Below are positions 54,304-63,538 of a stretch of 64,000 bases of DNA, in pieces. This DNA is from Prochlorococcus sp. AG-363-B04 (GTDB lineage Bacteria > Cyanobacteriota > Cyanobacteriia > PCC-6307 > Cyanobiaceae), in NCBI GenBank assembly GCA_003278465.1, contig QCFC01000008.1, positions 1-64,000 on the forward strand, in the 5' to 3' direction. The position numbers and the translations under genes were made by a program. The stretch's first letter is position 1. Every line of letters starts with the position of its first letter. The notes below the pieces were generated by a model that had not been told where the DNA came from, did no database searches, and saw nothing but the letters and a program-made list of their open reading frames with translations.

Positions 54304-54881
54304 TGTTGAGGACCGTTTTTTTCATCCGTTAATCCGGGATCTTGATTAGGCTTATGTATTTGATTTTTTAAATGTTTTACTAGTGCTGCTGGGCTTACAT
54401 TTTCAATAAAACGGTGAAATTCGACTTTGTCTTCTTCATCTGCTTCTGCATCGACGGGGATTGAGGCTTCTGCAACAACTTTCTCTAGCATCCAGATGCT
54501 ACATTTTGTACGCACTGCAAGTGCTATTGCATCACTTGGGCGTGCATCTATTTCGAGAATAGAAATCTCTTTTCCTTCTGAAGATTCTTTGACTTCCCTC
54601 TTGATGTTGATTTTTAGTATTGCTTTGAAAGTATCTTTTTCAATAGAGTGAATAATAATCTTTTCCAAGTCAAGTCTACCTGCCTTCATAAGGGTGATCA
54701 TTAAGTCATGACATGAAGGTTGAATCGGAAGATTGCTTTGAATGCCAGAGAGAATATTGTGAGCTTGTGCATGGTCTACCCATATCGGAACTTGTCTTCT
54801 TCCGGCAGGGTCTCTTAGTAAGACTATGGGGTTACGGTTGGACATGTCGATAGCTAGTCCAGCGACACTCATCTCGACCAT
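54300..54881 (-). CDS. DUF151 bifunctional nuclease family (BFN) protein
   Basis: The 193-residue protein has the DUF151 domain: LAIDMSNRNPIVLLRDPAGR, VPIWVDHAQAHNILSGI and EIDARPSDAIALAVRTKCSI (near residues 110-130). Plant members are called bifunctional nucleases, and bacterial members have been studied for DNase and RNase activity. Function in cyanobacteria is not settled. An acidic loop and a polar tail follow. It is divergent from ribE, 58 bp apart. Confidence 0.88.
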   Translation of the reverse strand: MVEMSVAGLAIDMSNRNPIVLLRDPAGRRQVPIWVDHAQAHNILSGIQSNLPIQPSCHDLMITLMKAGRLDLEKIIIHSIEKDTFKAILKINIKREVKESSEGKEISILEIDARPSDAIALAVRTKCSIWMLEKVVAEASIPVDAEADEEDKVEFHRFIENVSPAALVKHLKNQIHKPNQDPGLTDEKNGPQQ

Positions 54882-54939
54882 GCTTTTACTGCTCTCTTAA
54901 TTTGATTATGGCTATAAGCGTTGATTTAGGGAGAGAATC

Positions 54940-55602
54940 ATGTTCACAGGTTTAATACAGGCAGTTGGGAGTGTGAAGCGACATTCCTCTCAATTAGTAG
55001 TTAGAGGTTGCGATCCTTTCTCTCCATTGAGCCTGGGAGACAGTATTGCTGTAGATGGAGTTTGCTTAACGGTGGAAAAGGTTCTTTCAGACGGATTCCT
55101 TGCAGATGTAAGTGAAGAGACTCTCAGCCGAACAACACTTGGAAGCAAGGCTGATAGGGGAGGAATAGTAAATCTTGAGCCTGCTCTTCGTTTCTCTGAC
55201 AGGCTAGGCGGACACTTGGTTAGTGGACATGTTGATGGCCTTGGGGAAATTGCATCTATTCAGCAATTACCTCAGTCTTGGAGTTTGGAAGTCCTTTGGA
55301 AGGATCAAGTTTTTGGTCGTTATATATGTGAAAAAGCAAGCATTTGTCTTAATGGAATCAGTCTTACAGTTGCTGGTTGTACTGAGATAGGCGATAGATT
55401 TTGGATTTCAGTAATACCTCACACTTGGAGGAACACATCTCTCTATGATTTGCAAACTAGAGATCTGGTAAATCTTGAAGCTGATTTGTTTATGAAATAT
55501 ACTGAAAGTTTGTTGTTGGGAAAATCTTCTTCGTTGAAAAAATCTCCTAACATTTCCGATGAGTTAACTAAAGAATGGTTAGCCAGCAATGGATGGGAGT
55601 GA
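54940..55602 (+). CDS. ribE: Riboflavin synthase alpha chain
   Basis: This enzyme dismutates two lumazine molecules to riboflavin. The tandem lumazine-binding repeats are clear: MFTGLIQAVGSV with SIAVDGVCLTVEKV, then RLGGHLVSGHVDGLGEI with SICLNGISLTVAG. At 220 aa length is standard. No other rib gene is in the window, and no FMN riboswitch leader is apparent upstream. A 12-bp inverted repeat follows 36 bp after the stop. Some databases call this gene ribC. Confidence 0.95.
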   Translation: MFTGLIQAVGSVKRHSSQLVVRGCDPFSPLSLGDSIAVDGVCLTVEKVLSDGFLADVSEETLSRTTLGSKADRGGIVNLEPALRFSDRLGGHLVSGHVDGLGEIASIQQLPQSWSLEVLWKDQVFGRYICEKASICLNGISLTVAGCTEIGDRFWISVIPHTWRNTSLYDLQTRDLVNLEADLFMKYTESLLLGKSSSLKKSPNISDELTKEWLASNGWE

Positions 55603-55637
55603 AATTTAACTATAAATTATCTAGCTAATACTTACTT

Positions 55638-55664
55638 TTATTAGTTGTGCAACACAACTAATAA
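55638..55664. terminator. 12-bp perfect hairpin between convergent ribE and the cyAbrB gene
   Basis: TTATTAGTTGTG (55638-55649) pairs exactly with CACAACTAATAA (55653-55664), with a 3-nt CAA loop. The flanks have only short T runs, so it is weaker than a classical intrinsic terminator. Its place between convergent genes fits a bidirectional transcript end. Confidence 0.6.
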
Positions 55665-55777
55665 CCCATGGGTTATTTCTTTTGAGATCCAGAAATAAGT
55701 TTCAGATCAAGCAAGTCAAGGAAAACCTGAACCTGATTGAGTTTTTGCAAACTTCAGTGACCTATTCCCCTTTGGCT

Positions 55778-56134
55778 TTAAGTATTTTTCTTCTCGAGTG
55801 GATGTAGCCAAATAGCCTTTGAATCTCGACGAATTTCAATTCGGAACTCTTGACCTGGTTCTAGACCAAGCCTTCGGGTATATGCATGACCAATAAGCAG
55901 ATTTCCGTTCCCATGAACTTTGGTACGGAATTCGGCCTGGCGCCCTCGAGTAGCTCGGCCTGTTCGCCCTGATGAGCGAAGTTTATAGCCTTTGGCTTCT
56001 ACAAGAGCCCTGTAGAAGCTTTTGCGCAACACACGGCCACTAGGACCGACATATCCGCAGCCTCTAGCAATTTCATCCTCGGGACGATTGCTGAGTGACC
56101 TTGCTTTGTCAAGTAGTTCTTTTCCGACCAGCAT
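55778..56134 (-). CDS. cyAbrB transcriptional regulator
   Basis: The 118-residue protein matches the cyanobacterial AbrB (cyAbrB) family. An N-terminal helical part (MLVGKELLDKARSLSNRPED) is followed by a basic segment (GRTGRATRGRQAEF). A SpoVT/AbrB swapped-hairpin domain lies at the C-terminus, starting KVHGNGNLLIGHAYTRRLGL. cyAbrB proteins are abundant nucleoid-associated regulators of carbon and nitrogen genes. It lies 94 bp downstream of ctaE on the same strand, which may couple it to the oxidase operon, or it may have its own promoter in the gap. Confidence 0.85.
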   Translation of the reverse strand: MLVGKELLDKARSLSNRPEDEIARGCGYVGPSGRVLRKSFYRALVEAKGYKLRSSGRTGRATRGRQAEFRTKVHGNGNLLIGHAYTRRLGLEPGQEFRIEIRRDSKAIWLHPLEKKNT

Positions 56135-56228
56135 TTCGCCAGCTTTAATTGTTCTAATTCTGCCTGGGTATTTGAAGTTGGCAAGGGATTGTTTAAACCT
56201 TTGCCTAAGAAAATGAATTTTTTGTGGA

Positions 56229-56834
56229 TTAGAGCAGATAGAGGATGATGAAAAGAATCACCCAAATGCCGTCAACGAAATGCCAATAGAGCTCAGTTGC
56301 CTCAAGCGGAAAGAGGTTCTGACTGGTAATTCTCCCTCCAGGAGAGCGGGCTTGCCACCAAACAATCAAGATCATAAGAGTCCCTAACGTGACATGTAGT
56401 CCATGGAAGCCAGTAAGGGCATAAAAGGTACTTGCATATAAATTGTCAGTTAGCCCAAATGGGAGAGTGAAATACTCAAACATTTGGCTAGCGAGGAATG
56501 CTAAGCCAAGGATTGCAGTTGTGATTAACCAATTTTGACAAGATTTTGATTCGTTTCGTCGAAGTGCTTGACCTGCTCTGTGGAAGGTTGCACTGCTGAC
56601 CAGTAGTAAAACAGTGTTAAGAGTTGGTAGCGGTAATTCCAACTCATATAAAGCATCACTAGGCAGAGGATTTACTGCCTTAAAGGTGAGATAGGCAGCA
56701 AAGAAACCTGCAAATGTCATCCCATCAGCAACTAGAAATGCTAGAAGTCCAAACAAACGATGATCTTGATGATCTTCTGCTTCCGAGCTGATTTCCTCAT
56801 CTATTTTTTTGTCATTTGGTGCAATAGTTGTCAT
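56229..56834 (-). CDS. ctaE: Cytochrome c oxidase subunit III
   Basis: Subunit III stabilises the aa3 oxidase in the membrane. The 201-residue protein has about five membrane segments, with HRLFGLLAFLVADGMTFAGF, ALTGFHGLHVTLGTLMILI (conserved His) and ELYWHFVDGIWVILF (near the end) as family marks. It overlaps ctaD by 4 bp. With ctaC and ctaD it forms a complete ctaC-D-E set. In cyanobacteria the enzyme is the respiratory oxidase of thylakoid or plasma membrane. Confidence 0.95.
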   Translation of the reverse strand: MTTIAPNDKKIDEEISSEAEDHQDHRLFGLLAFLVADGMTFAGFFAAYLTFKAVNPLPSDALYELELPLPTLNTVLLLVSSATFHRAGQALRRNESKSCQNWLITTAILGLAFLASQMFEYFTLPFGLTDNLYASTFYALTGFHGLHVTLGTLMILIVWWQARSPGGRITSQNLFPLEATELYWHFVDGIWVILFIILYLL

Positions 56835-58498
56835 TGATTTGGGGAGGTAGATTCATTACTCTCATTTAGATCTAGATTTTGATTTTTTTTATTAACTCCA
56901 TATGCGTATGGTTCCTTTACTAGTGGTGCTGGACCAATCCAGTTCTCGACTGGAGGCGGCGAGCTTGTTAACCATTCTGGAGTGAGTCCATTCCATGGAT
57001 TATCACCAGCAATTTGCCCGTTGAATAGACTTCTTATAGCATTCCAGAGAAAAGGTAAAGTACTTACTGCCATTAACAAAGCCCCTGCACTACTTAATTG
57101 ATTGACAAAAGCAAATTGAGGATCATATTCGGCAACTCTTCTAGGCATACCGTTGAGTCCTAGCCAGTGCTGCGGAGCAAAACAAAGATTGAAGCCAATA
57201 AAAGTTAATAGGAAGTGAATTCGGCCAAGATTTTCATTCATTAGGCGCCCAGTAAATTTTGGATACCAATGATAAATTGCAGAAAAGATAACGAAAACTG
57301 ATCCCCCATAGACAATGTAATGAAAATGGGCGACTACGAAGTAGGTATCGTGAACATGGATATCAAATGGTACTTGAGCTAGTGCTACTCCAGTAATTCC
57401 ACCTAAGACAAAGTTGACTATGAATCCACAAGAGAATAGGACAGCACTATTAAGAGAGATTTTTCCACCCCATAGAGTGGCCACCCAATTGAAGAATTTA
57501 ATACCAGTTGGTACTGCAATGAATGAGGTGGCAATAGTGAAGAATAGACGCATCCATGGAGGTGTGCCACTGGTAAACATGTGATGTGCCCATACGACAA
57601 GTCCTAGAACAACGATTGCCATGATGGAATAGACCATTGTTGAATATCCAAACAAAGGCTTCCGGCAGTGAATGGGCAGAATTTCGCTTACCAGACCAAA
57701 AGCAGGCAAAACCATAATGTATACAGCTGGATGCGAATAGAACCAAAACAAATGTTGGTAGACAATTACGTTTCCACCTAGCGCTGGATTGAAGAATCCT
57801 GTGTTAGCAATAATGTCAAAACTTAAAAGGATGAGCGTTCCAGCTAGTACTGGAGTTGATAGGACGACAAGGATGCTGGTTCCAAGCATTGCCCAGCAAT
57901 ACATAGGCAATTGCATAAGCTTTAGCCCTGGTCGACGCAACTTAAGGATTGTCGCGATGAAATTGATCCCACCAAATATTGAGCTTCCCCCTAGCAGTAG
58001 CACGCTTAGTATCCAGATTATTTGGCCTGCAGCAGGCGTGGTAATACTTAGTGGTGGGTAAGCAGTCCAGCCGGATTCAGCTGCACCTGTTATGAAGTAA
58101 CTACTTATAAGCATTAATCCGGCTGGGGGAATTAGCCAGAAGGCAACAGCATTTAATCTTGGGAAAGCCATATCTCTAGCGCCAACGTAGAAAGGAATTA
58201 GATAATTCCCGAAAGCCCCATTAACCACTGGCACTATCCAGAGGAAAATCATCACAGTGCCATGAAGAGTTAGGACTTGGTTATAAACCTCTCTCGGCAT
58301 GAAGTCTGAGATGGGACTTGTTAGTTCTATTCTGATCGCACTAGCGAGAGCCCCTCCTATTAAGTAAAAAATAAATCCACAAATTAAATATTGAAGTCCA
58401 ATTACTTTGTGATCCAAGCTAAAACTTAAATAGCGCAACCACCCTGAAGGTTGAAGTTTGTATGATTGCTTTTCTAGAGAAAGGTTTGAAAAGCTCAT
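56831..58498 (-). CDS. ctaD: Cytochrome c oxidase subunit I
   Basis: Subunit I carries heme a, heme a3 and CuB. The 555-residue protein has twelve membrane segments. Visible heme/copper ligands are the His in VLTLHGTVMIFLW, the crosslinked His-Pro-x-x-Tyr site in FWFYSHPAVYIMVLP, the His pair in VVWAHHMFTSG, and HDTYFVVAHFHYIV with the last His pair. The proton-path residues fit heme-copper type A. It overlaps ctaC by 4 bp and ctaE by 4 bp. Its C-terminal tail is Asn/Ser-rich. Confidence 0.97.
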   Translation of the reverse strand: MSFSNLSLEKQSYKLQPSGWLRYLSFSLDHKVIGLQYLICGFIFYLIGGALASAIRIELTSPISDFMPREVYNQVLTLHGTVMIFLWIVPVVNGAFGNYLIPFYVGARDMAFPRLNAVAFWLIPPAGLMLISSYFITGAAESGWTAYPPLSITTPAAGQIIWILSVLLLGGSSIFGGINFIATILKLRRPGLKLMQLPMYCWAMLGTSILVVLSTPVLAGTLILLSFDIIANTGFFNPALGGNVIVYQHLFWFYSHPAVYIMVLPAFGLVSEILPIHCRKPLFGYSTMVYSIMAIVVLGLVVWAHHMFTSGTPPWMRLFFTIATSFIAVPTGIKFFNWVATLWGGKISLNSAVLFSCGFIVNFVLGGITGVALAQVPFDIHVHDTYFVVAHFHYIVYGGSVFVIFSAIYHWYPKFTGRLMNENLGRIHFLLTFIGFNLCFAPQHWLGLNGMPRRVAEYDPQFAFVNQLSSAGALLMAVSTLPFLWNAIRSLFNGQIAGDNPWNGLTPEWLTSSPPPVENWIGPAPLVKEPYAYGVNKKNQNLDLNESNESTSPNQ

Positions 58499-59322
58499 GT
58501 TTTTAAAGTCTCATCTTTTGCATTTTTGTTGAACCAGGTTTGATATTCATTTGGATCTTCTACAACTACTGTTGATCTCATTCCTCCATGGTAGGGGCCG
58601 CAAAGTTCTGCGCAAATGACTGGATATCGGCCAGGTTTAGTTGGTGTGAAGTTGAGAATGGTTGGCTGTCCAGGAATGACATCCTGTTTCAGACGAAATT
58701 CGGGTACCCAGAATGCATGAATAACATCGTTTGATTCCATTCGCATGCTTACAGGTCTACCTACAGGGACATGTAGTTCACCAGAAATAATGTCTCCTTC
58801 TGGATAATGAAATAGGAATGCAAACTGCATGGCTGTGACCTCTATAGGTAAAGAAGCTATTGAACTTTCATAGCCAGTTTTTTCTGAAGCATTTCCTATT
58901 CCACCCCAAATTTTTGATTCTGTTGTTGCCGAATTATGTGTATGCATATCTCCATGAGCTAGAGGCGTCATGCCACCCATCCGGTCATAAATGTCGTAGC
59001 TATAAATTCCTATAAATAACACAACAACTGCGGGTACCGCTGTCCAAAATATTTCAAGAGGTAGGTTGCCTTCTAGTGCAATTCCATCACTTAGTTGGCC
59101 TGGCTTTCGACGGAATCTAATAAGGCTATAGATGACAAGTCCAAGAATCCCAATGAATAAGATTGTTCCAATACTAAAAAGTACACGAAATAGCTCGTCA
59201 TAAACTGGCGCATTGGCACTAGCTTCAATGGGGAGAAGATTAACGTTCTGTCCGATCCATAACCCTCCCATGATTAGGGCTATGACTAACAAAATAGTTA
59301 AAAGAGCCGACTTTATCGGCAC
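58495..59322 (-). CDS. ctaC: Cytochrome c oxidase subunit II
   Basis: Subunit II holds the CuA centre that accepts electrons from a c-type cytochrome. The N-terminus has a signal-anchor and two membrane segments (about residues 7-25 and 45-68). The cupredoxin domain follows with HAFWVPEFRLKQDVIPG and the CuA motif CAELCGPYHGGM. A stretch rich in Gly, Thr and His at about 120-150 is a loop insertion. At 275 aa length is normal. Upstream is the 268-bp divergent region shared with ctaA. Confidence 0.96.
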   Translation of the reverse strand: MPIKSALLTILLVIALIMGGLWIGQNVNLLPIEASANAPVYDELFRVLFSIGTILFIGILGLVIYSLIRFRRKPGQLSDGIALEGNLPLEIFWTAVPAVVVLFIGIYSYDIYDRMGGMTPLAHGDMHTHNSATTESKIWGGIGNASEKTGYESSIASLPIEVTAMQFAFLFHYPEGDIISGELHVPVGRPVSMRMESNDVIHAFWVPEFRLKQDVIPGQPTILNFTPTKPGRYPVICAELCGPYHGGMRSTVVVEDPNEYQTWFNKNAKDETLKT

Positions 59323-59590
59323 AGGATTGCTCCATGGATATTTATTAGGCTATGTAGAAGAAGACTTGCTTTCAATATGCTGTGATTATTAAGCTGGTGG
59401 GAAGATTGTTCTTGAGTCAATCATTGCAAGGCATTTGGCCAGGTTAATTTTTTCTGCGTGAGAGTTCTGTCAGGGATAGATGATTTATCTCAAGGAGATG
59501 ATGTTGTACTCGTCCATACAACGTGACGCGTTTCTAATGACCGCTACCTTCTTTAGATAACACTTTTGAGTTATTGAGACTCACAACTCT

Positions 59591-60517
59591 TTGACTTCCC
59601 CTCCCTTAGAACCACTTCGTTGGCGCCTGGCTCAATTGTCTGCACACATTGTTGTGGCTTTAATTGCCTTGGTTGTTATTGGTGGTGCAACTCGAGTTAT
59701 GGAAGCAGGTCTTGCTTGCCCAGACTGGCCTCTTTGTTATGGGTCTTTATTCCCTGGCAAGCAAATGAATGTTCGAGTTTTTCTTGAATGGTTTCACAGG
59801 TTGGATGCATTTTTGGTTTCCCTAGCATTGGCCATTCAATTAATTTTAGTTTTGCTTTGGAGATCTAAATTGCCTCGATGGCTTCCTTTTGGATGTTCTT
59901 TTTTTGCATTGCTTACGGTTCTGCAGGGTGGATTGGGAGCATTGACTGTAATAGATCTCTTGCCGTCAGGAATTGTTACTGCTCATTTGGCAATAGCGCT
60001 AACCCTTGTTGCAGGTATGAGTGGTTTAACCCAGTCTTTACTTTCTTTGGAAAGTAAATCGGCGCCAATTTGGTGGAGATTCTTGGGGGCTGGTTCTTTA
60101 ATTGCGGTGTTAATTCAGTGTTTGTTTGGTGGGCGTATGGCCTCAACTTGGGCGACAAGGCAATGCTTGGATCAGCTGCGAAGTTGTGAATGGTTGGACT
60201 TGCATCGGATGACAGCTGTATTAGTCACATTTTGTGTACTGTCCTTTGTTGCTGTCTCTCTCTTCGCAGGTGGCTGGCCTCGCCGTCAATGGCCATATCT
60301 TGTGTCTTTGTTAGGCCTGGTAATTATTCAGATAATTCTTGGATTGGTTGCTTTGAATCTTGACTTGACTCAACCTGTCTTAACTGTTGCCCATCAGTTG
60401 GTAGCAGCTTTACTTATTGCATTGCTTTCAGCTCTGATTTTCCGAAGACCAGAAGCTGAGAATTTAGAAATCTCTTTAAGGGATAAATCCTCTACTTTGG
60501 AGCCTTGTCATGGTTAG
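59591..60517 (+). CDS. ctaA: Heme A synthase CtaA
   Basis: CtaA oxidises heme O to heme A for the oxidase. The 308-residue protein has eight membrane segments with the paired-His pattern: [19 protein letters not shown] and [17 protein letters not shown], then [22 protein letters not shown] and [14 protein letters not shown]. Start assignment is TTG at 59591 since no ATG or GTG lies near the predicted first helix. It overlaps ctaB by 8 bp. It is divergent from ctaC with 268 bp between; that region must hold promoters for both. Confidence 0.93.
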   Translation: MTSPPLEPLRWRLAQLSAHIVVALIALVVIGGATRVMEAGLACPDWPLCYGSLFPGKQMNVRVFLEWFHRLDAFLVSLALAIQLILVLLWRSKLPRWLPFGCSFFALLTVLQGGLGALTVIDLLPSGIVTAHLAIALTLVAGMSGLTQSLLSLESKSAPIWWRFLGAGSLIAVLIQCLFGGRMASTWATRQCLDQLRSCEWLDLHRMTAVLVTFCVLSFVAVSLFAGGWPRRQWPYLVSLLGLVIIQIILGLVALNLDLTQPVLTVAHQLVAALLIALLSALIFRRPEAENLEISLRDKSSTLEPCHG

Positions 60518-61511
60518 TTCAACACCTGAGATATTCAATAGCCCACTTACTAGGGAGCAAATTGTTCCTTCTCGCAAAGCACTTAAGCTTCCACCTTGGT
60601 TGGAGGTAGCAAAGCCTAGGTTGATTCCTTTGTTGCTTGCTACAACTGTTGGCGGGATGGCCCTTTCTGAAGGTTGGCCTTTAGCTTCTCCTCGATTGGT
60701 TTGTACTCTTGTTGGGGGTGCTCTTGCTTCTGCCGCAGCCGGAGTTCTTAATTGCCTTTGGGAGCAAGATCTCGATGGTCGAATGAAGCGTACAAGTGGT
60801 AGAGCTTTACCCTCTGGTCGTTTATCAGCGAATAATGCTTTTTTTGTTGCGATCTCATGCACACTTTTGGCCGGAATACTTTTAGTGAGTGGAGTTAATT
60901 GCCTTGCTGCAGGACTTTCTTTGTTTGGTCTTTGCAGCTATGTGCTGCTCTATACGGTTTTGTTGAAACCTCGCACTTCTCAGAATATTGTCATTGGTGG
61001 AGTGGCAGGTGCTATTCCGCCTTTGGTTGGGGCATCAGCAGCAACGGGACATATTGGGCTAGGTGGATGGTGGCTATTTGCTCTTGTGATGGTATGGACT
61101 CCTGCTCATTTCTGGGCGTTAGCTCTTTTATTAAAGGATGACTATCAGTCGGTAGGTATTCCTATGCTTCCTGTAGTAAAAGGGCCAATTTATACTGTAA
61201 ATTCTATTTCTCGCTATGGATGGGCAACAGTTGCGCTTAGTGGTTTTGGAATCCTAGCTCTTCCCGAAGGTGGTTTGTTATATGGCTTACTTCTTCTTCC
61301 TTTTAATGCCCGTTTAGTACAAATGATGAGAAGATTAAAATTAGAGCCTCAAAACCTTTCCTTTGCAAAAGGCCTCTTTCGATGGTCAATTTTTTATATG
61401 TTTGGGATTTGTCTTTTGCTAGTAATTAGTCGCATGCCTATAGCAGCTGAGTTTGACCATCAAGGTTTCCTCTTGATTCAGCAGATGGCTATCGGATTCC
61501 AATTCAGCTAA
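60510..61511 (+). CDS. ctaB: Protoheme IX farnesyltransferase (heme O synthase) CtaB
   Basis: CtaB adds the farnesyl chain to protoheme in the first step to heme A. The UbiA-type membrane enzyme (333 aa, about nine segments) has the first Asp-rich motif in [20 protein letters not shown] and the second in the loop [20 protein letters not shown]. Another mark is [14 protein letters not shown]. It follows ctaA with an 8-bp overlap. The two genes are a functional pair for the aa3 oxidase encoded divergently. Confidence 0.95.
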   Translation: MVSSTPEIFNSPLTREQIVPSRKALKLPPWLEVAKPRLIPLLLATTVGGMALSEGWPLASPRLVCTLVGGALASAAAGVLNCLWEQDLDGRMKRTSGRALPSGRLSANNAFFVAISCTLLAGILLVSGVNCLAAGLSLFGLCSYVLLYTVLLKPRTSQNIVIGGVAGAIPPLVGASAATGHIGLGGWWLFALVMVWTPAHFWALALLLKDDYQSVGIPMLPVVKGPIYTVNSISRYGWATVALSGFGILALPEGGLLYGLLLLPFNARLVQMMRRLKLEPQNLSFAKGLFRWSIFYMFGICLLLVISRMPIAAEFDHQGFLLIQQMAIGFQFS

Positions 61512-61596
61512 ATAAGATTAATTTAATGGTTCTTGCCTTTTGTAATAGAGCAGTTCAGGCTTCGAGTCATTTCATGATTATCAAGGAGGGGGTTTG

Positions 61597-62610
61597 ATGC
61601 AGGCAATTCAACTTCATGAACTAAAGAAGACTTATGGAACTGTTGAGGCTTTAAAAGGCTTGACTTTAAATGTTCCACATAGTTGCTTGTATGGTTTGCT
61701 TGGACCCAATGGTGCAGGAAAGACAACTACTCTAAGGATAATTACCACTCTTTTGGCTCCTGATTCTGGAGACGTTAAAGTTGGAGGTTTTGATGCATTA
61801 ACCCAGTCACGCTCTGTTAGACGAGCCTTGGGTTATGTCGCTCAGGAAGTCGCAATAGATAAAATCCTTACAGGAAGAGAATTGTTGGAGCTTCAAGGTG
61901 ATCTCTATCATCTTCGCTCTTCTGTGAGAGATGGACGCATTGAAGGCTTTATCGATCGACTCCAAATGTCTTCTTGGATTGACCGTCGTTCAGGCACATA
62001 TTCTGGTGGCATGAGAAGACGACTGGATTTAGCGGCAGGATTACTTCATATGCCAAAAATACTTGTATTAGATGAACCTACAGTTGGATTAGATATAGAG
62101 AGTCGATCAGTTATTTGGGAACTTCTTAGGGAATTAAAGTCTCAAGGAACAACCGTTCTCCTTAGTAGTCATTATCTAGAAGAGGTTGAAGCATTGGCTG
62201 ATCGAATGGCAATTATTGATAATGGACAGGTGATAGCTGAAGGATCACCTCAGGAACTGAAGCATGATCTTGGTGGAGATCGTGTGATCCTTAGAGTTAG
62301 GGAATTTAGTAATCAAGTTGAAGCTGAAAAAGTTCGCAAATTATTGACTGGTTTAGATGGTATTCACAATGTTATTGTTAATAGAGCACAAGGATTTTCC
62401 TTGAACTTAATAGTAGATAGTGATAATAGACTATCTGATTTGAGAAGAGAATTAGAGAAGGCCAATTTTAATATTTTTTCGATAGCTCAAAGTCGCCCAA
62501 GCCTAGATGATGTTTATCTCCAGGCAACTGGGCGTACACTTATGGATGCTGAATTAGAGGTTTCGAGCAAAAGAGATAAAAAACTTGAAATGAAGAAATC
62601 CATGAGATAA
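61597..62610 (+). CDS. ABC transporter ATP-binding protein (CcmA/DrrA type)
   Basis: The 337-residue ATPase has Walker A GPNGAGKTTT, the signature YSGGMRRRLDLAAGLLH and Walker B ILVLDEPTVGLDIESRS. A C-terminal extension of about 110 residues is typical of DrrA-like exporters. The cargo is unknown. AAGGAGG sits 8-9 bp before the ATG at 61597, giving strong start support over a TTG one codon earlier. It is followed by the interrupted ABC-2 permease, its likely partner. Marine cyanobacteria commonly have this pair next to ctaA-ctaB. Confidence 0.9.
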   Translation: MQAIQLHELKKTYGTVEALKGLTLNVPHSCLYGLLGPNGAGKTTTLRIITTLLAPDSGDVKVGGFDALTQSRSVRRALGYVAQEVAIDKILTGRELLELQGDLYHLRSSVRDGRIEGFIDRLQMSSWIDRRSGTYSGGMRRRLDLAAGLLHMPKILVLDEPTVGLDIESRSVIWELLRELKSQGTTVLLSSHYLEEVEALADRMAIIDNGQVIAEGSPQELKHDLGGDRVILRVREFSNQVEAEKVRKLLTGLDGIHNVIVNRAQGFSLNLIVDSDNRLSDLRRELEKANFNIFSIAQSRPSLDDVYLQATGRTLMDAELEVSSKRDKKLEMKKSMR

Positions 62611-62678
62611 GAATATTGTCTATTTGATTTTTCTTCTCATTATTCCAAGATGACTTCTTTTCTTTCCTCATTCTCTTT

Positions 62679-63534
62679 ATGAATACTTCATTTGTAACTG
62701 ATTCTAATGATGTTTCTGGTCAAGGTAAATTGGCTGATTTCTTTCAGGAGACTTTTGCTCTTACACGAAGATTATTTATTCAGCTTGTAAGGAGGCCGTC
62801 AACTCTTGTCGCAGGAATACTACAACCATTGATTTGGTTGATTTTGTTTGGAGCTTTGTTCTCTAAGGCCCCAGAAGGACTTTTACCAGGGGGGGGGGAG
62901 CTATGGGAGGTTCCTTGGGGCCGGAGTGATTGTTTTTACTGCGTTTAGTGGTGCTCTTAATGCAGGTTTACCAGTCATGTTTGACCGTGAATTTGGTTTC
63001 CTTAACCGTCTTCTTGTAGCCCCTCTTTGCAGTCGCAATTCGATAGTTTTTGCCTCTGTGATTTATATCACTGCTTTGAGCTTTTTGCAGAGTCTTGCAA
63101 TTATGGGGACTGCATCATTCCTTGGTTATGGATGGCCAGGTGGCGGAGGTCTTTTACTTGTACTAATAACATTGATCTTATTAGTATTTTCAGTCACTGC
63201 ATTGAGCTTGGCTTTGGCTTTTGCCTTGCCAGGCCATATTGAATTGATCGCAGTAATTTTTGTAATTAACTTACCTCTACTCTTTGCAAGCACCGCATTA
63301 GCACCAATGTCTTTTATGCCACCTTGGCTGGGTTGGCTAGCGGCGCTTAATCCTCTTACTTTTGCAATAGAGCCCATTCGAGCTGCTTATTGTGGCCCTG
63401 TTGCCCTTGACATGCCTTTGTTTCATGCACCATATGGGGATGTAAGTGGATTTGGTTGTTTAAGTGTTTTGGTAGTTCTCACGATTGGATTATCTCTTTT
63501 GATTCGTCCACTCCTAAACCGCAAACTTTCCTAA
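62679..63534 (+). pseudogene. ABC-2 type transporter permease, frame broken at a G10 tract
   Basis: Frame one starts at ATG 62679 and ends at 62948 after about 89 residues. A second frame, offset by one base, covers 63534 back to before 62890. Joined at the G run they give a full ABC-2 permease: an early KAPEGLLPGGG, then SYGRFLGAGVIVFTAFSGAL, MFDREFGFLNRLLVAP and LNPLTFAIEPIRAAYCGPVA, with about six membrane segments. Removing one G from 62889-62898 restores a single frame of about 284 residues. A sequencing error, a recent mutation, a phase-variable tract or ribosomal slippage are all possible. The rest shows no decay. Confidence 0.82.
62889..62898 (+). repeat. G10 homopolymer tract at the permease frame break
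   Basis: Ten consecutive G bases follow TTTTACCA and precede AGCTATGG. Nine would keep the downstream frame in register with Ser-Tyr-Gly-Arg-Phe-Leu. It is the longest G run seen in the window. Confidence 0.92.
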
Positions 63535-63538
63535 TACC

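Noticed and set aside
55663-55674. Palindrome AACCCATGGGTT next to the ribE hairpin
   Set aside because: A 12-bp palindrome is expected by chance at this scale and it overlaps the stronger 12-bp stem. I leave it as part of the same gap.
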